From assembly GCA_033032865.1 (NCBI GenBank), contig JAWHQI010000049.1:9491501-9555500 (forward strand): a stretch of 64,000 nt of DNA, read 5' to 3'. The notes under the pieces were generated by a model. It made no database searches. It saw nothing but the letters and a program-made list of their open reading frames with translations, and was not told the DNA's origin. This document shows positions 33,601 to 45,538 of this stretch, piece after piece; position 1 is the first letter of the stretch, and each line of letters opens with the position of its first letter. Source of the DNA: Dactylorhiza incarnata (taxonomy: Eukaryota; Streptophyta; Magnoliopsida; Asparagales; Orchidaceae). The position numbers and the translations under genes are program-made.

Positions 33601-36335
33601 ATCTCAGAAATGAAACCCGCTTTTAGGAGTTTGGAAACCTCCTCTCTGATGGGCAACGCCAGCTTGGTCGCCACTTCTCTCTTCTTTTGCTGGACGGGCT
33701 TGAATTCAGGAGACACATTTAGATGATGATAAGCCATGTCCGGATCCACTCCTGGCATATCCTCCGCTGACCAAGCGAAGATATCCAAGTTTTCCAACAG
33801 GCAGGAGATTAGCTCCATTTTCTCCTCCTCTGGCAACTCATCATTGATGACCAGCTTCTTTTCTGCCCCTTTAGTAATAGGAACTTCTTGGGTCGCTTGG
33901 GCAGGTTCCAAGTGAGCCCCTTCTCGATCTTTTCCTTCCTTGGCGGCCTCTGGAGACTCATCAATCTCCAAAGCCTCAGTCACAACTACGGCCTCGGGAA
34001 GTGGAACGTCGGTGATCATGTTGACAGTTCGGACGTAGCACTCCCGAGCCACCTTTGGGTTGCTCCTGACCCGATACTGCTTTCCTTCGGCTGCGAACTT
34101 GAGGGCAAGGTGAAAGGTAGACACTATTGCCCTATATGCATTGAGAATCGGCCTCCCAAAGATAGCACAGTAGTTGCTCGGGGCATCTACTACCACAAAA
34201 TTGATTAACTTTATTACTCCTCCGAGAGAGACCAGGAGTTTTACCGAACCCTCTACTTCCTTCTTCTCCCCAGAAAAACCATAGAGGGGCCCGTCGGTGG
34301 AGAGCAAAGGCTTTCCGGTCTTCAGGGCCTCAAAAGTTGGGCAGAAAAGGAGATTGACGGAGCTGCCAGTATCAATCAGAATCTTGTGGACTATATAGTT
34401 TTCGATGACGGCCTTGATGACTACTGCATCGTCAAAAGGATTAGCATTGGGGGGAAGGTCATCCTGACCAAAGGTGACAACAATGCTTTCGGGAGGAGAA
34501 CTTGAGGTGGCTGCTACTTCCTGCTTTAGAACTCTTGCGATGCTGGATTTGCGAGATGATTCCGCTCCGGTTCCTCCATGAATACAATAGATGTCCCCTA
34601 AGGGGCCCACATCATTGACTTCAACGCATTCGGTAGAAGGATGGATGTCACCATAGCAGCCGGCGTCTTCGACGTCGGCACACTCCCAGGTTACTTCTAC
34701 TGTTTCTTTCTCTTTTTTCTTCTCGGCGGTTGGCTCAGTAGTTGCATCTTTCCGAATTAATCCCCGGAGCTTTCCCTCTCCAAGGAGTCTCTCTATATGC
34801 AAACGAAGAGCTCGACAGTCTTCGGTTAGATGTCCCCCTTCTTTATGATATTCACAATAAAGGTTCGGATTTCGACTGTGGATATCCGACTTCAGAGGAG
34901 TAGGCCTTTTGAAACCTGGCCTCTTTTGTAGAATCTGGACCACCTCGTCCATGGTGACATTTAGGGGAGTGAATGACTCTTGTGAGTCATCATATTGAGT
35001 GGATGGAATGACTGAAGGTGGCTGCGCAGCATACTGTTGTAAGTATACCGGCATGATTTGCGGAAGGGGAGCGGATGGAGCGGGAGCGACGACCAACGAT
35101 GGTTTCTGATCTTGAAACCGCTGATGGCCCATGAATGGTTGCTTATTTTTGTAGTTTCTCCCCCTTTGGGAACGGGGTTCAAAGTGGGACTGATTCGATG
35201 GCGGATGATGGAAGGACGGATTTGACTGCTCCTTGTCGCTTATCAGCTTTGCGACGTAGTCTGGATTGCTCTTCTCTCCTCTGATAAACATATTTGCCAA
35301 ACTTATCATTTCTTGATAAGTCCTGGGCTCCCTTATATTTGCTTCAAACTTTAGGGGACCCTCTCTTAAGCCATGGATGAGGGCAACCCTATACAGCTCC
35401 GGATCCACATTTTGAACCTCCAGGATCTCTTTCTGGAAGCGATCTACAAAACGAGCCCACGTCTCGTCTTCCCGTTGTTTTATATCGAAAAGGGCCGCCG
35501 GGCCACTTTTTCTCTTTCTCGAGGTAGAGAATCTCAACAGGAATTCCCTTCGCAGCTCAGCGAAACAACGGATTGACCTGGGGTGCAAACCGTAAAACCA
35601 TTCCCTTGCTTGTCCTTCAAAGGAAGTTACAAGAAGTTTGCACTTAGTTGCATCAGTTAAGGTTCTAAGAGCGATGGCTGACTCGAAGGCTTGTAAATGA
35701 ACCGTAGGATCTGTCTCCCCATTGAAAGCTGGCAGGCGAGGCTCCCTGAAATTATTAGGGGCAGGCTCCCCTCTCACTTCGTCCACAAAGGGAGAAGTTT
35801 CTTCCATATCTTCATATAAAGGAGCAGAGTAATAAGCCGCCGGAGCTGCGGCTATTCGCGGACAAGCCGCCTGATAAGAAGACCGGGCAACGGCTTCTGG
35901 CGGGTAGGAGTGATGAATAAGAACTTCAGGCGGGTAGGAGAGATGGGCCGCGCCCTCCTGCGGGTAAGAAAGGCGGGCAGCGTGAGAAGCCGCCCCCTGG
36001 AAATCAAGGGCCCGAGCCGGCATGCTATGCGCGGCTTCCTGATAGAAGCTTTGCCTAGCCGCAAAGCCTTCTTGCTGGGGCTGGAAGTTAGCGGTTTGTG
36101 GTAGCGGGTAAGGAGGAAGTGGAGGAGGGACCGGGGTCACCGCCTGATTAGCAGCAGCTTGTTATGAAACTAGCCGCTCGGTTAGCATCGCTAAAGTCTG
36201 ACTGATCGCTTCAAGTCGCTGATCAGTGGCCCTCTGAGCCCGCTCGGCTTCTCTCCTGGATTGCTCCAAGGCTTCCCACAAAGAGTCCTCGCTATGATCG
36301 GAGCGGTCTCCAGGGGGGAACTGATGGTCTGACAT
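30697..36335 (-). pseudogene. gag-pol: Element B gag-pol polyprotein, with two stops and a frameshift
   Basis: It starts at ATG 36,335 (MSDHQFPPGDRSDHSED) and ends with TAA at 30,697-30,699, collinear with element A. Gag core, CEYHKEGGHLTEDC knuckle, protease IDTGSS, RT with YVDD, RNase H, archaeal-type RNase H (YVDGASG) and integrase core are all present in one long open stretch. Breaks: TAA at 36,162-36,164 near the gag N terminus (Gln in A); loss of one base near 31,095 in the integrase C terminus; TAG at 30,976-30,978 (CAG in A). In the integrase, TDNSPQFN replaces TDNGPQFN. An internal Met (36,140) could start a protein lacking the N-terminal gag segment. Confidence 0.92.
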
Positions 36336-36359
36336 TATGGCGAAAAAGATTTCACCGAC

Positions 36360-36387
36360 AATCCGCGATCTGAAAGTCGCGTGTTTC
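36360..36387 (-). other. Presumed primer-binding region of element B (non-canonical)
   Basis: Reading on the minus strand from the LTR end, GAAACACGCGACTTTCAGAT follows directly, as in element A. There is no TGG start. See the note for element A. Confidence 0.4.
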
Positions 36388-37162
36388 TGTTGAGTCCGAA
36401 ATCGCACCTCCGAAGGAAACCGGAGGCTGCGGGTTGCCGGTTACTTTTTGGGTGGAAGGATGAGACCGCTAGCAGCGGTCAAGGCCAGACTTCGCCCGCC
36501 TTGGCAAATGCCACTCCTGCGACGGGCTTTCCTTCGATTAAAAAGAAGTGATTACAGTGGGTTACAATGTAATGAAAGAGAAGCCAGCCGGTCAGACAGT
36601 CCGCAAGACAAGAAACTCGAGTCCGCAGCTCAAACAAGCGAGCTCCTAGATTCGAGTGTGCGTCCCTTGGGAACAATGCCGCCCCCTATTTATAGGCTTG
36701 GGGGCCTGCCCGAACGGGCAGGGATAAAATAACCGCCTGCCCGGGTATAGGAGAAACGGGCAGGCGGTGACGGGATACACATGGAAGGAAAGAAAGAAGC
36801 CGCGCGGCTTGGCGGCTTGCCCTTCCGACCTGTCTGACCAGAAGCTGAAGATGATGCGACCAAGGCGACGATGCTATCCGAGCGGTCTCTGTCTTGAGAC
36901 CGCGGCTTGTTCTTTGACCTCGAACCTTGGCTTATCTCCATGGCACAAACCGCACGATCTCCGACTTGAGACCGCGGCTTACCCTGTTGGAGTTGGGCTT
37001 GGATTATCTTTAGTACTTGTAGGCGGTCTGAATTATGTCAGACCGCCCGGCCTGTGCTAGCCGGAGCTGATGGAACCTGTACAGCCTGGAGCCGGGCGAC
37101 TTGGATCCGCCGACCGCACGGTCTGCGAGTAAACCAATTGAAAGCGGTCTTCCGGGTAAACA
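36388..37162 (-). repeat. 5' LTR of element B
   Basis: 775 bp, reverse-oriented (native TGTTTACCCGG...TTTCGGACTCAACA). By eye it differs from the 3' LTR at about 20 positions, mostly transitions. The TATA box is near 36,687-36,694 on the plus strand (TATTTATA). Confidence 0.93.
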
Positions 37163-38822
37163 GTGGTGTTGTTTACTAAGGATCATCCAAAGGAGCTTGT
37201 GATAAGCGAACCATCAAAAAGGGTAAGTACTCGTTCTTATTTACATGAATCTTTTTCAAACCTTTGTTTTGTATCCCAAATAGAACCAAAAATTGTTTCA
37301 ACCGCTTTAAATGATGAATTTTGGTTTTTAGCTATGAATGATGAACTAAATCAATTTGAACAGAATAAGGTTTGGAATTTAGTAGAGAGGCCATCTAATC
37401 ATCCAGTTATTGGAGTCAAATGGATTTTCAAAAACAAACTAGATGGTGACTCTAAAATTATAAGGAATAAAGCTAGATTAGTTGCACAAAGGTATTCACA
37501 AATCGAAGGAGTAGATTTTGATGAAACTTTTGCACACGTTGCTCGCCAAGAATCAATTAGAATATTTCTTGCATTTGCGAGTTTTAAAAGATTTAAATTA
37601 TTTCAAATGGATGTTAAAAGTGCATTTTTAAATGGGATTATAAAAGAAGAAGTTTATGTAGAACAACCCCCCAGTTTTGTGAGTGAAAAATTTCCCAATC
37701 ATGTGTATAAGTTATAAAAAGTGCTTTATGGATTGAAGCAAGCGCCACGTGCTTGGTATGATAGATTGACATTATTTTTGATAAAGCACGGTTATAAAAT
37801 GGGAAGTGCAGATAATACGCTCTTCATTAAGCATGTAGATAATGATTTGATTATATTGCAAATTTATGTTGATGATATCATTTTTGGAGCCACTAATGAA
37901 GAGTTATGTAATGAAGTAATTTTAGTGATGAAAAATGAATTTGAAATGAGCTTGGTAGGAGAACTCACTTATTTTCTAGGAATTCAAATCTCACAAAAAC
38001 CAGATGGTATATTTATTTGTCAAACAAAACATGTTCATGATATTCTTAAAAGATTTGGATTTGAAAACCTAAAACAAGCTAATACACCAATGAGTGCATC
38101 ACTAAAATTAGGAAAAGATGAAGCTGATATTTCTATTGATCAAACATTATACAGAGGAATGATAGGCTCATTGCTTTATTTAATTATGTTTAAGCGCATC
38201 TAGACCCGATATTATGTTTTCCGTTTGATTATGTGCTAGATTTCAAACAAACCCAAAAGAATCACATTTGAAAGCTGTTAAACGTATTTTTAGATATCTA
38301 ATCAGAACATCTAGATTAGGCTTATGGTATCCTCATAATGATTGTTTTATTCTACACGGTTTTTCTGATTCGGACTATGCAGGATGTTCATTAGATCGTA
38401 AGAGTACTAGTGGCACATGTCATTTTATAGGGCCTTCTCTCATATCATGGTCGAGTAGGAAACAGAATTCTGTTGCCCTCTCCACCACAGAGGCTGAATA
38501 TATTGCCCTAGGTAGTTGTTGTGCACAAGCCTTATGAATGACCCAAACGTTAGAAGACTTTGGTGTTCATCTAAATAACATAGAATTAAAGTGTGACAAC
38601 AAGAGTGTTATAAATCTCATAAACAATCCCGTACATCACTCTAGATCGAAACATATAGATGTCCGACATCATTTCATTAGAGATCATATTAAGAAGGAAC
38701 ATGTTAAAATTAGCTTTATAGGGACTGAATCACAACTTGCCGACATTTTTACCAAACCTCTACCCGATGCACGTTTTCACATGCTTAGGTTAGAATTAGG
38801 TGTCTTAGAAATGTCACTATAA
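37163..38822 (+). pseudogene. pol: Element C reverse transcriptase and RNase H
   Basis: This resumes copia pol after element B. RT motifs are KWIFKNKLDGDSK, FQMDVKSAFLNG, LYGLKQAPRAWYDRL and YVDDIIFGAT. RNase H motifs are GFSDSDYAGCSLDRKSTSG, STTEAEYIALG and the SKHIDVRHHFIRDH C-terminal segment, ending near 38,822. Breaks: TAA at 37,715-37,717, a frameshift plus TGA near 38,195-38,240, and TGA at 38,535-38,537 where Trp is expected. It would copy element RNA to DNA in an active relative; here it is dead. Confidence 0.92.
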
Positions 38823-40572
38823 TCCTTATAAAAAGCTATTAAAATTCTCTTATGTACTTTGTTATATTTGTTTGCATTTTAAAAAAAAAAATCAAAGATC
38901 AATAAAAATGTAAAACTATAGCCAAACCACCAAAAACACGCTAAAAGAGCCTTCATATCAACTTCATAATGTCTGAAATTTCAACTGTAAGAATGCCTAT
39001 TTATATTACAAATGAATCATGAAAAAGATTTTTCAAAAAGTCAAAAATTTGAGTTCTGTCTCGGCGTTAAGAAGCTAACGCCTGGCGTTAGCCTCTATGC
39101 TCAATTTTTTTTTCTGTTTTATTGAAAAATTTCTTGGTACTATTTTATTGCAGTATTTTGTTTTAATTCTCTTTTTTTAAATGTTTTCTATTTTTTGTTG
39201 ATTATTTACTTCTAAAAGCTAAAAACATTTTTTTTATAATATGCTTAAACGTTTAATTCAAGGATGATTATATATATTGCTTAAGGATTCTTTATAATGT
39301 TTAATTTACAGCTTCAAGTTTCTTAAAAACATTGTTTTGATTTTATCATGCCTTGAATATCATCTTAAAATGTGCAAAAACAATTTTGATAATAGATTAA
39401 ATGTGTAGAAATGTTTTTACATGCCTCTAAGTATGACTAAAGTTTTTATCTTTGATAATAATTTTCTCACTTACACCTTTTTGTTAATATACATGTGTTT
39501 TAAATCTTATTGCATAATTGTGTAACATAAAAACTTATTTTGAATCTCATAAACAATTTACCTACACAACATAGAATTCTTTGTTTTTCATGCACCTGTG
39601 ATTAGAGAAATGTGGTATATAAAATAAACTTTTTATATTTGCAAAAACAAGTGAATTCGGAGTCCTTAGTCACTAAACTAAAAATCAAATAATGAATGAC
39701 AAGGTTAACTCCATCAAGCACTACTCACCCTCCTGATAAGTCTTAATGAGCATTGTGAGGTTGAGCACCTTGGAAAGAATTGTAAAGTGTCTTGTGCAAA
39801 CAAAATTTTCACCACTTCTCTTTAAAACTAAAAATAAAAAATTATATGCGCATTGAAATTTGTGGAAGTAAAGTTGTTTATGTTAAATTCAAGTTATGTT
39901 CTTACATTACATAGTTTCATGTGGGTTGATATATACACTTGTATACTTTATCAAAACACACTTACTGAACACATCATTATCATTTATAATATTTCCACTC
40001 ATGAGAATTGGACTAAAAACTTATCTATACTATTCTCTACAATCATGAGTAAATGCACTAGATAACAACGCATGATCTTTACAATGTTTATGTATACTTG
40101 GAATGCAACTTTATTAACATTGTAAACATATCTTTACTTGATATTTTTATAATCTTGCTTGCTACTTTTTGTTACAAATTACAAATGAACTTGCAACTTT
40201 TATTTCTAACTTTCAAAACATCTAAATATTTGAGTTAAACGCTTATTATATTTTGTACTTACAATTTCTATAAGATGTTACAAATTGCTTTCGCTGTGTT
40301 CACTATTTATAATAAAGTTGTTATTATCTCTACTAAATGCATATTGTTTTATATTGCTATGACTCTATCCCACCTTCTTTTGATTATAATAAAAGGGGGA
40401 GAATAATTGAAGAAATAAAGAAATCTATTATTTAGGGGGAGTACATTAGGAAATGCATTCATGTGGGGGAGTATCCACATAGGGTGAGTATGCATGATTA
40501 TCCACGCTTAACATATACTATAAACACTACTCTAATTATATTTTATTTCTTATTAGTGGATTTGTTATTATC
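38823..40572 (+). other. Long non-coding 3' region of element C
   Basis: About 1.75 kb of AT-rich sequence between RNase H and the 3' LTR with no reading frame of note. One copy of the family motif, GCTAACGCCTGGCGTTAGC (39,074-39,092), stands in it. Related SIRE elements carry an envelope-like frame here, so it may be a decayed remnant. Confidence 0.65.
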
Positions 40573-40585
40573 AAAAGGGGGAGAT
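40573..40585 (+). other. Polypurine tract of element C
   Basis: AAAAGGGGGAGAT directly precedes the 3' LTR. It is the expected plus-strand primer of a copia element. Confidence 0.88.
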
Positions 40586-41717
40586 TGTTGGAGCTTGTGT
40601 TCCACTTCTCTTAGTTTGAGAAATAACAAATCACACTATGTATTTGATCTTGCTTGTATTTATAGTGTGCAGGTACTACAGTTAAATACCCTATGAACAA
40701 AATGACAATTATCTAAAAAGAGAGCTAGCGCCCTGCGTTAGTAGTTAACGCCCGGCGTTAACTTTCGCCAAGAAGAAGCTGTCGAGATGAAATGTCGTCG
40801 AGAAGTAATCCGTCGAGAAGCCAGAGACAACGCCAGCGTTGACTCTTAACGCCCGTGTTGAGTCACGATCTGCCACTATCCCGACAGTTTGCACGATCTC
40901 AGCAACTGCCGTACACGATGCTTAACTTTGGCGTTAACTCTTAATGTCGGGCTTTAGCTCACGTGTCTATTTAAAGACCTGATTTTGTTTGCTCAAGTTA
41001 CAATTATTCATGCCTTCATTCCAGAGATCTGTGAGAGTATTTCATTCCGAATTCAGAGAGAACTCCCAACACCAACCTTGAGGAACAAGAGTGAGAAGGA
41101 GGTTTCCAATGACAAATTTGAAGAAGGACGCTCGCTTCAACTCCGACGTGGTCATGACGTATCTTCAACATCTCCTTCAACGCTCTTCATTCTAAGGAGT
41201 CTTTAATTCTGATTTTTTTACTTTATCTTTTCATTTTTTTCCTTGTAACAGTAGTGAATTTGCCGCCTTGCGTGTGGCGACTAGGCCGGGTTCAGTTTAG
41301 GGGAAATTTGCCGCCTTGTGCATGGTGACTAAGTCTAGGGTAGATCTAGGGGGTGGCTAGAGGCCTTATCTGGGGATAGATAAGCTGTAGCCAACCGGTC
41401 CTTGGCTGAAGGACCGGTGAAGGAACAAAAAGTGATTTTTAAGTTGTCGCCTCTAATTTCAAGCGTTATTGAAATTTTATCCTTGTAATCATTGTTTGTG
41501 AAATATAAAATTCTTTTTGATTATATCAAATTTTTCTGGAATTGTATTTCATAAAGAATATCATTTTGAATATTTCTGTAAAAATATTTTCTGGAGAGAT
41601 AACGTCCGACGTTAGCGACAGATCCAAAAAATTTCTGTTATTTAAAATCTGTAAGTTTATCTCAAAAACAGTAAACCCCTTATTCACCGCCCTCTAAGGG
41701 CGCCATCAGATCCAACA
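40586..41717 (+). repeat. 3' LTR of element C
   Basis: 1,132 bp, collinear with 20,575-21,725 but with many substitutions and small gaps, so the insertion is old. It keeps GTTAACGCCCGGCGTTAAC (40,744-40,762). Confidence 0.92.
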
Positions 41718-42149
41718 TAAAATACCCTCTTTATTTGAACATCTGGGTGCAGAGTGTCAATCATCTAGTAATTGGGGGGGGGGGGGGGGTGTGCATTCCA
41801 CCAAATTTGAAAATTTGGGGTGCATTTTCCCAAAAAATTATATTTCAGGGGTGAATTCTGCCAATTACTCTTAATAAATCCACACTTCACCAAAAAGGAA
41901 GGGAAAAAGAGAATAATGGTTTTTAGTACCTCTATTTTTGCCACCCTCCATTTTATTTTATGAATTGTTATTCCTACATCACTCACATATATCTATCCAC
42001 AAATTAATTTTTCTCCTTTTATTTAAATTTATAATCCTGTTTAGATTTTTGAGATCTCTATTTGCAAACCAACCTCATGTGCCATAATCCCTCAGCAGTG
42101 CAGCCTCGACTCCCGATCACTATTACCCCATCCTGATTTCATGCATAAC
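41718..42149. other. Short unassigned spacer with a G16 tract
   Basis: About 430 bases lie between copia C and element D. No gene is visible. It contains a run of 16 G (41,774-41,789). The last part may be remains of the G2 interior, since element D's duplication joins it to 48,586, but I could not recognise coding motifs. Confidence 0.5.
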
Positions 42150-43177
42150 TGATGCGCAAATCTTAGCACACCGCTAAAGGCGGTAGTAAGACTGCGACAC
42201 GAAACGGCAGTGTACCGATCGTTCAAGTAATATAAAATGAGAATGAATCCCCAAGTATCGATCTCAAAGGAACACAGTAAGGTGGAGTTGACTATTGAGG
42301 AAGGACTTGCGATCGAAGTCCTTTAGGTCGGATGGATTGCGGGAGGCTTGGTTTGGATTGTGGAAAATAAAGTAAAATAGCTACGACTACTCCTATGCAG
42401 GCCTTGAGCGCACTGCTTCGCCGGGCGGATGGAAACTAGGCAGGCCTTGATCGCGATGCTTCACTAGGCGGATGGGCGAGTAGGCTAGCGGATGAGGTGA
42501 ATAAGTGCGGAATCGAACTATGTAGGCCTTGAGCGCACTGCTTCGTAAGGCGAATGGATTACACAGGCCGCTATGCCACGCTTCGCTAGGCAGAAGGAAG
42601 AGTAGGCTTGCGGATGGAGTGGGTCACACCGGCGGAATGAGGGTCGCAAGCACCTCGTCAACAAGCACGCCACTAGCAATTGCTAGTGCGACACACCAAC
42701 ACTCACACCACAATCTCCACTAAATCACACCTCATACACACTTATAAACAAGATGATTTCATATAAATGAAATAACATTACACACATGGTTTATAGTGCT
42801 CATCATCAAAAGATAGAGAAATCCTACCCTAAATAACAAATCAAGAGGAAAATGAGTAAAAGAATCAACCACGTCCGAAGCCTTGTTGGGATTCACGGTA
42901 GGAATCACTGGGTTGTCAATCCACGTCCAAACTCGGTCCACAACTGCGTCCGGGGTAGAGGAGGGCTGTCACTTCCTCCCAATGACCCGTCTTCTTCGTC
43001 TCACGACTCGATCTACCCCGATACACGATTTCCTTGCTTGGTATTGATGATCTTTGGGCTAGAATCCTCTCCTTGAAGGCTCTTGGATGATGGAGGGTGA
43101 AGTAGAATGAAGAGCCCCTGAAAATGGCGCTGAAAAAGACCTAAAATGCGGATTAGGCCGGAAGAATTCGTGAAAAC

Positions 43178-43188
43178 GCGTATTTATA
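43178..43188 (-). promoter_or_regulatory. TATA box of the element D LTR
   Basis: On the minus strand the sequence reads TCTATAAATACGC. The inverted-repeat array lies directly upstream in the direction of transcription. The same pair is found in the 5' LTR near 48,035. Confidence 0.65.
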
Positions 43189-43204
43189 GAAAGCAGAATT
43201 TTGA

Positions 43205-43450
43205 ACGGGCACGATCAGTGGCGCACGACCAGTGATCGTGCGTGAAGGAATGCCAGTGATAGTGCGCGAAGAACCTGTAGCATAGTCCCGGACTGCAAAA
43301 TGGCGCACGATCAGTGGCGCACGACCAGTGGTCGTGCGCACTATATCCAGTGGTCGTGCGAAGTGCCAGACAGGCCTATTTTAAGTGAGAATTAATGCAC
43401 GATCAGTGGCGCACGACCAGTGGTCGTGCACACTAATGTCTAGTGCTCAT
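43205..43450. repeat. Array of GCACGACCA-N-TGGTCGTGC inverted repeats in the D LTR
   Basis: The clearest unit (43,317-43,339) has perfect 11-base arms GCGCACGACCA and TGGTCGTGCGC with one base between. Further full or partial units lie at about 43,222-43,240, 43,345-43,360 and 43,409-43,431, several preceded by GCACGATCAGTG. The 5' LTR repeats the array at about 48,060-48,305. It sits just upstream of the TATA box. Confidence 0.85.
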
Positions 43451-43741
43451 GCACAGTGTTCCTATGCAGTTATTGCGCACCGGAACACTCGCACAACCCC
43501 CGTATCAACATGAAAGATCCTCGGGCCATGCAAATGGGCATTCCACACATTTTCAAATATATAAATTAAATTGCAACATAAAGCATGAGCAAGATAAACA
43601 TAAAAATACACCGAAACGGGCCTAAAAGTGCACATAGCATGGAATATCAAATATGAATGAAAACATGCCTAAAGTGTAGTGCAAAGACTAGATAATCGGC
43701 CAAAATGAGTCCGAAAATATGTATATAATTGGGACTCATCA

Positions 43742-45538
43742 CACCCCTAGACTTACCTGTTTGCGCGTCCCGAGCAAACAAATCCGGCGGAGTAGAAAAA
43801 AAGGTGGTTAGCGTAGAGAACTGCAAAGAAAGAGTAAGATGCGAAGTATCATACCCATGCAAATAGAAATTCTGTAAAAGAAGATTCTAACTATACAAAT
43901 TAATTTACAAAAGTATACATGCGTAAATAGAGATTTATTTGTACTCAGATGGTGAATCATGAAGAATTTGTGCAGTCGTGCCTGATGTGAAAGTAAACAA
44001 GCCACTCAGGAGGGTGTTGCTAAAGACCGGAATTCGGGAATAACTCTGCTGAAATCCATCAACGACGAGAACCATAAGCTTGCCCGTTTACACTCTCTCC
44101 ACGGCGCTAGCAAACTCACAAGTTAAATCAATAGGACTTCGGGTTATAATTAGGCTTAGGTTACGGTATGATATTCAATGATAAACGAAATGGCTACGCA
44201 ACCCAATTGAGTCAAAAAGTAATGTTGTACCAAAACAAGGCCAAGAACGATGCTAGTGTGACACACCCCCAGACTTAGCTTGAAAACTGGGTGTGCAAAC
44301 AGCCTACTCCAAACAAATACCAACTGAATTTTTTTTCTATTACGCCCAAGGGGATTTCTTTTCATTTTTATTCTTTACAGATTTTTTTCTTTTAACTTCA
44401 TTTTTTTTTCATTTATCCCCCGGTTGGTTTACAACAATATGTTCATCACACAATACACATTTTCTTCACATCACAAAAATTTCCATACATCACATCCAAA
44501 TATGGAATGTAATTTCAGTTAACTCACTACTTGGCTGCGATAATAGGATAAGCTTCAGGCTTTGGTGATTTAAAGAAGAGCTGAAACAAAGGAAGGGTAG
44601 GCACAAACTTGGCTTGCAACGGTAAACGCATAGGTCATGGAAAACAAAGCTCAATCTAGCCAAAAATTGGCCTACATCACGTTTAACAATAGTGAGTTGC
44701 TCTCACCCATGCTTCAAGAGTCGCTTGGGGCAAGTTCTTAGCCCACGAGAAAGGTAAACCTTTCTTCCGACTCGAGCAACACACAACTAGCGCTTGCTTA
44801 CACACAACACCGTGCTACCGCAAATTTTGGTTACATTCACCAAATGAGTACAATAAATCAAAAATTACACAAGAATACTATTTGTAAATTAAAAGTATAG
44901 AGACAATCTAATTCTACTCAAATTTCTATGCAAGCAAGGAATATGCGACTAGAGCACTATAAGAGTCAACATCGTACTCCAATTTGCAATTCCTAAGCTA
45001 ACATCCTATTTCACATTCCAAACCAAGATAAGCGTGAACGGAAGCACACAAACAAGTGAGTGTGCGCTCAAGTGGGTGCAGTGGTGTGTGGAGAAAGTAA
45101 ATAAATCATAAAACTGAAAATAAAATACTTCTAGCATGCTAAGCACTAGTGCACGTGCAGTGAACACTCGATACACTCCCCCCCCAGAATTGAATTGGAC
45201 AATCACATGAATAATGACAATGAGAATAAAGAAATGTTGAGGAAGAGGGTACCTATGCTCAGATTTGAGCATACCAGAAGATTGGCGTTAATACTGCGAA
45301 GGGAATCCAAGTACGCCACCAAAAGAAATTGCCGCACACCTGCAGGCAAAAAGGCTCCAAGCAAAAATATATAAAACTACTATTAGCGGGTTAGCAACAA
45401 AAACTTGGGTTGTCTCCCATCAGCGCTTTTGGTTACCGTCCTTAAGCTGAACTTAATACCTGTATTAAGCAGTTTTAATAATAGTCTAAGCATAAAGCAA
45501 AAGCTAGTAAATCCTAAATATTACATGCCTCAAAATGA
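43742..45538 (-). other. Non-coding interior of element D next to the 3' LTR
   Basis: About 1.8 kb with no reading frame that I would call. On the minus strand, AAGTCTAGGGGTG directly before the LTR is the likely polypurine tract. T-rich and A-rich runs (44,325-44,410) are present. It is probably untranslated sequence needed for packaging or replication. Confidence 0.55.

Larger units (their letters stand above)
25140..37162 (-). mobile_element. Element B: Ty3/gypsy Tat-lineage retrotransposon inserted in copia C
   Basis: A 12.0-kb element on the minus strand, with LTRs at 36,388-37,162 (5') and 25,140-25,915 (3') and a perfect GTGGT duplication. Its layout equals element A: gag-pol 36,335-30,697, tandem repeats near 30,000-30,400, and antisense genes (on the plus strand here) at 27,080-28,889 and 26,105-26,715. 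The LTRs differ at roughly 20 sites by eye, so it is older than A. Its LTR is a different subfamily (ends TTTCGGACTCAACA), though the coding regions are close. Confidence 0.93.
20575..41717 (+). mobile_element. Element C: Ty1/copia retrotransposon, SIRE/Maximus-like, split by element B
   Basis: Two LTRs of about 1.15 kb (TGTTGGAGCTTG...GATCCAACA) enclose gag, protease, integrase, RT and RNase H in copia order. Flanks are CAAAA (20,570-20,574) and TAAAA (41,718-41,722), a duplication with one mismatch. Element B lies between integrase and RT; without it C is about 9.1 kb. Many in-frame stops and frameshifts show it is dead. Assignment to SIRE/Maximus rests on the large gag with a coiled-coil extension, the long LTRs and the long 3' region (1.76 kb). 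No envelope-like frame is seen. Confidence 0.88.
42150..43741 (-). repeat. 3' LTR of element D
   Basis: 1,592 bp, native ends TGATGAGTCCC...GATTTGCGCATCA. It contains several GAGCGC-spaced near-repeats (caggccttgagcgca..gcttcg) at 42,395-42,560, and an array of GCACGACCA/TGGTCGTGC inverted repeats at 43,205-43,450. Frames inside it are fortuitous. Confidence 0.92.

Noticed and set aside
39853..40065. 70-codon frame in the copia 3' region as an envelope-like gene
   Set aside because: Too short and AT-rich, without similarity to the second gene of element F.
42529..43076. Frames of 64-74 codons repeated at 47,359-47,930
   Set aside because: They fall inside the element D LTRs and recur only through LTR duplication.
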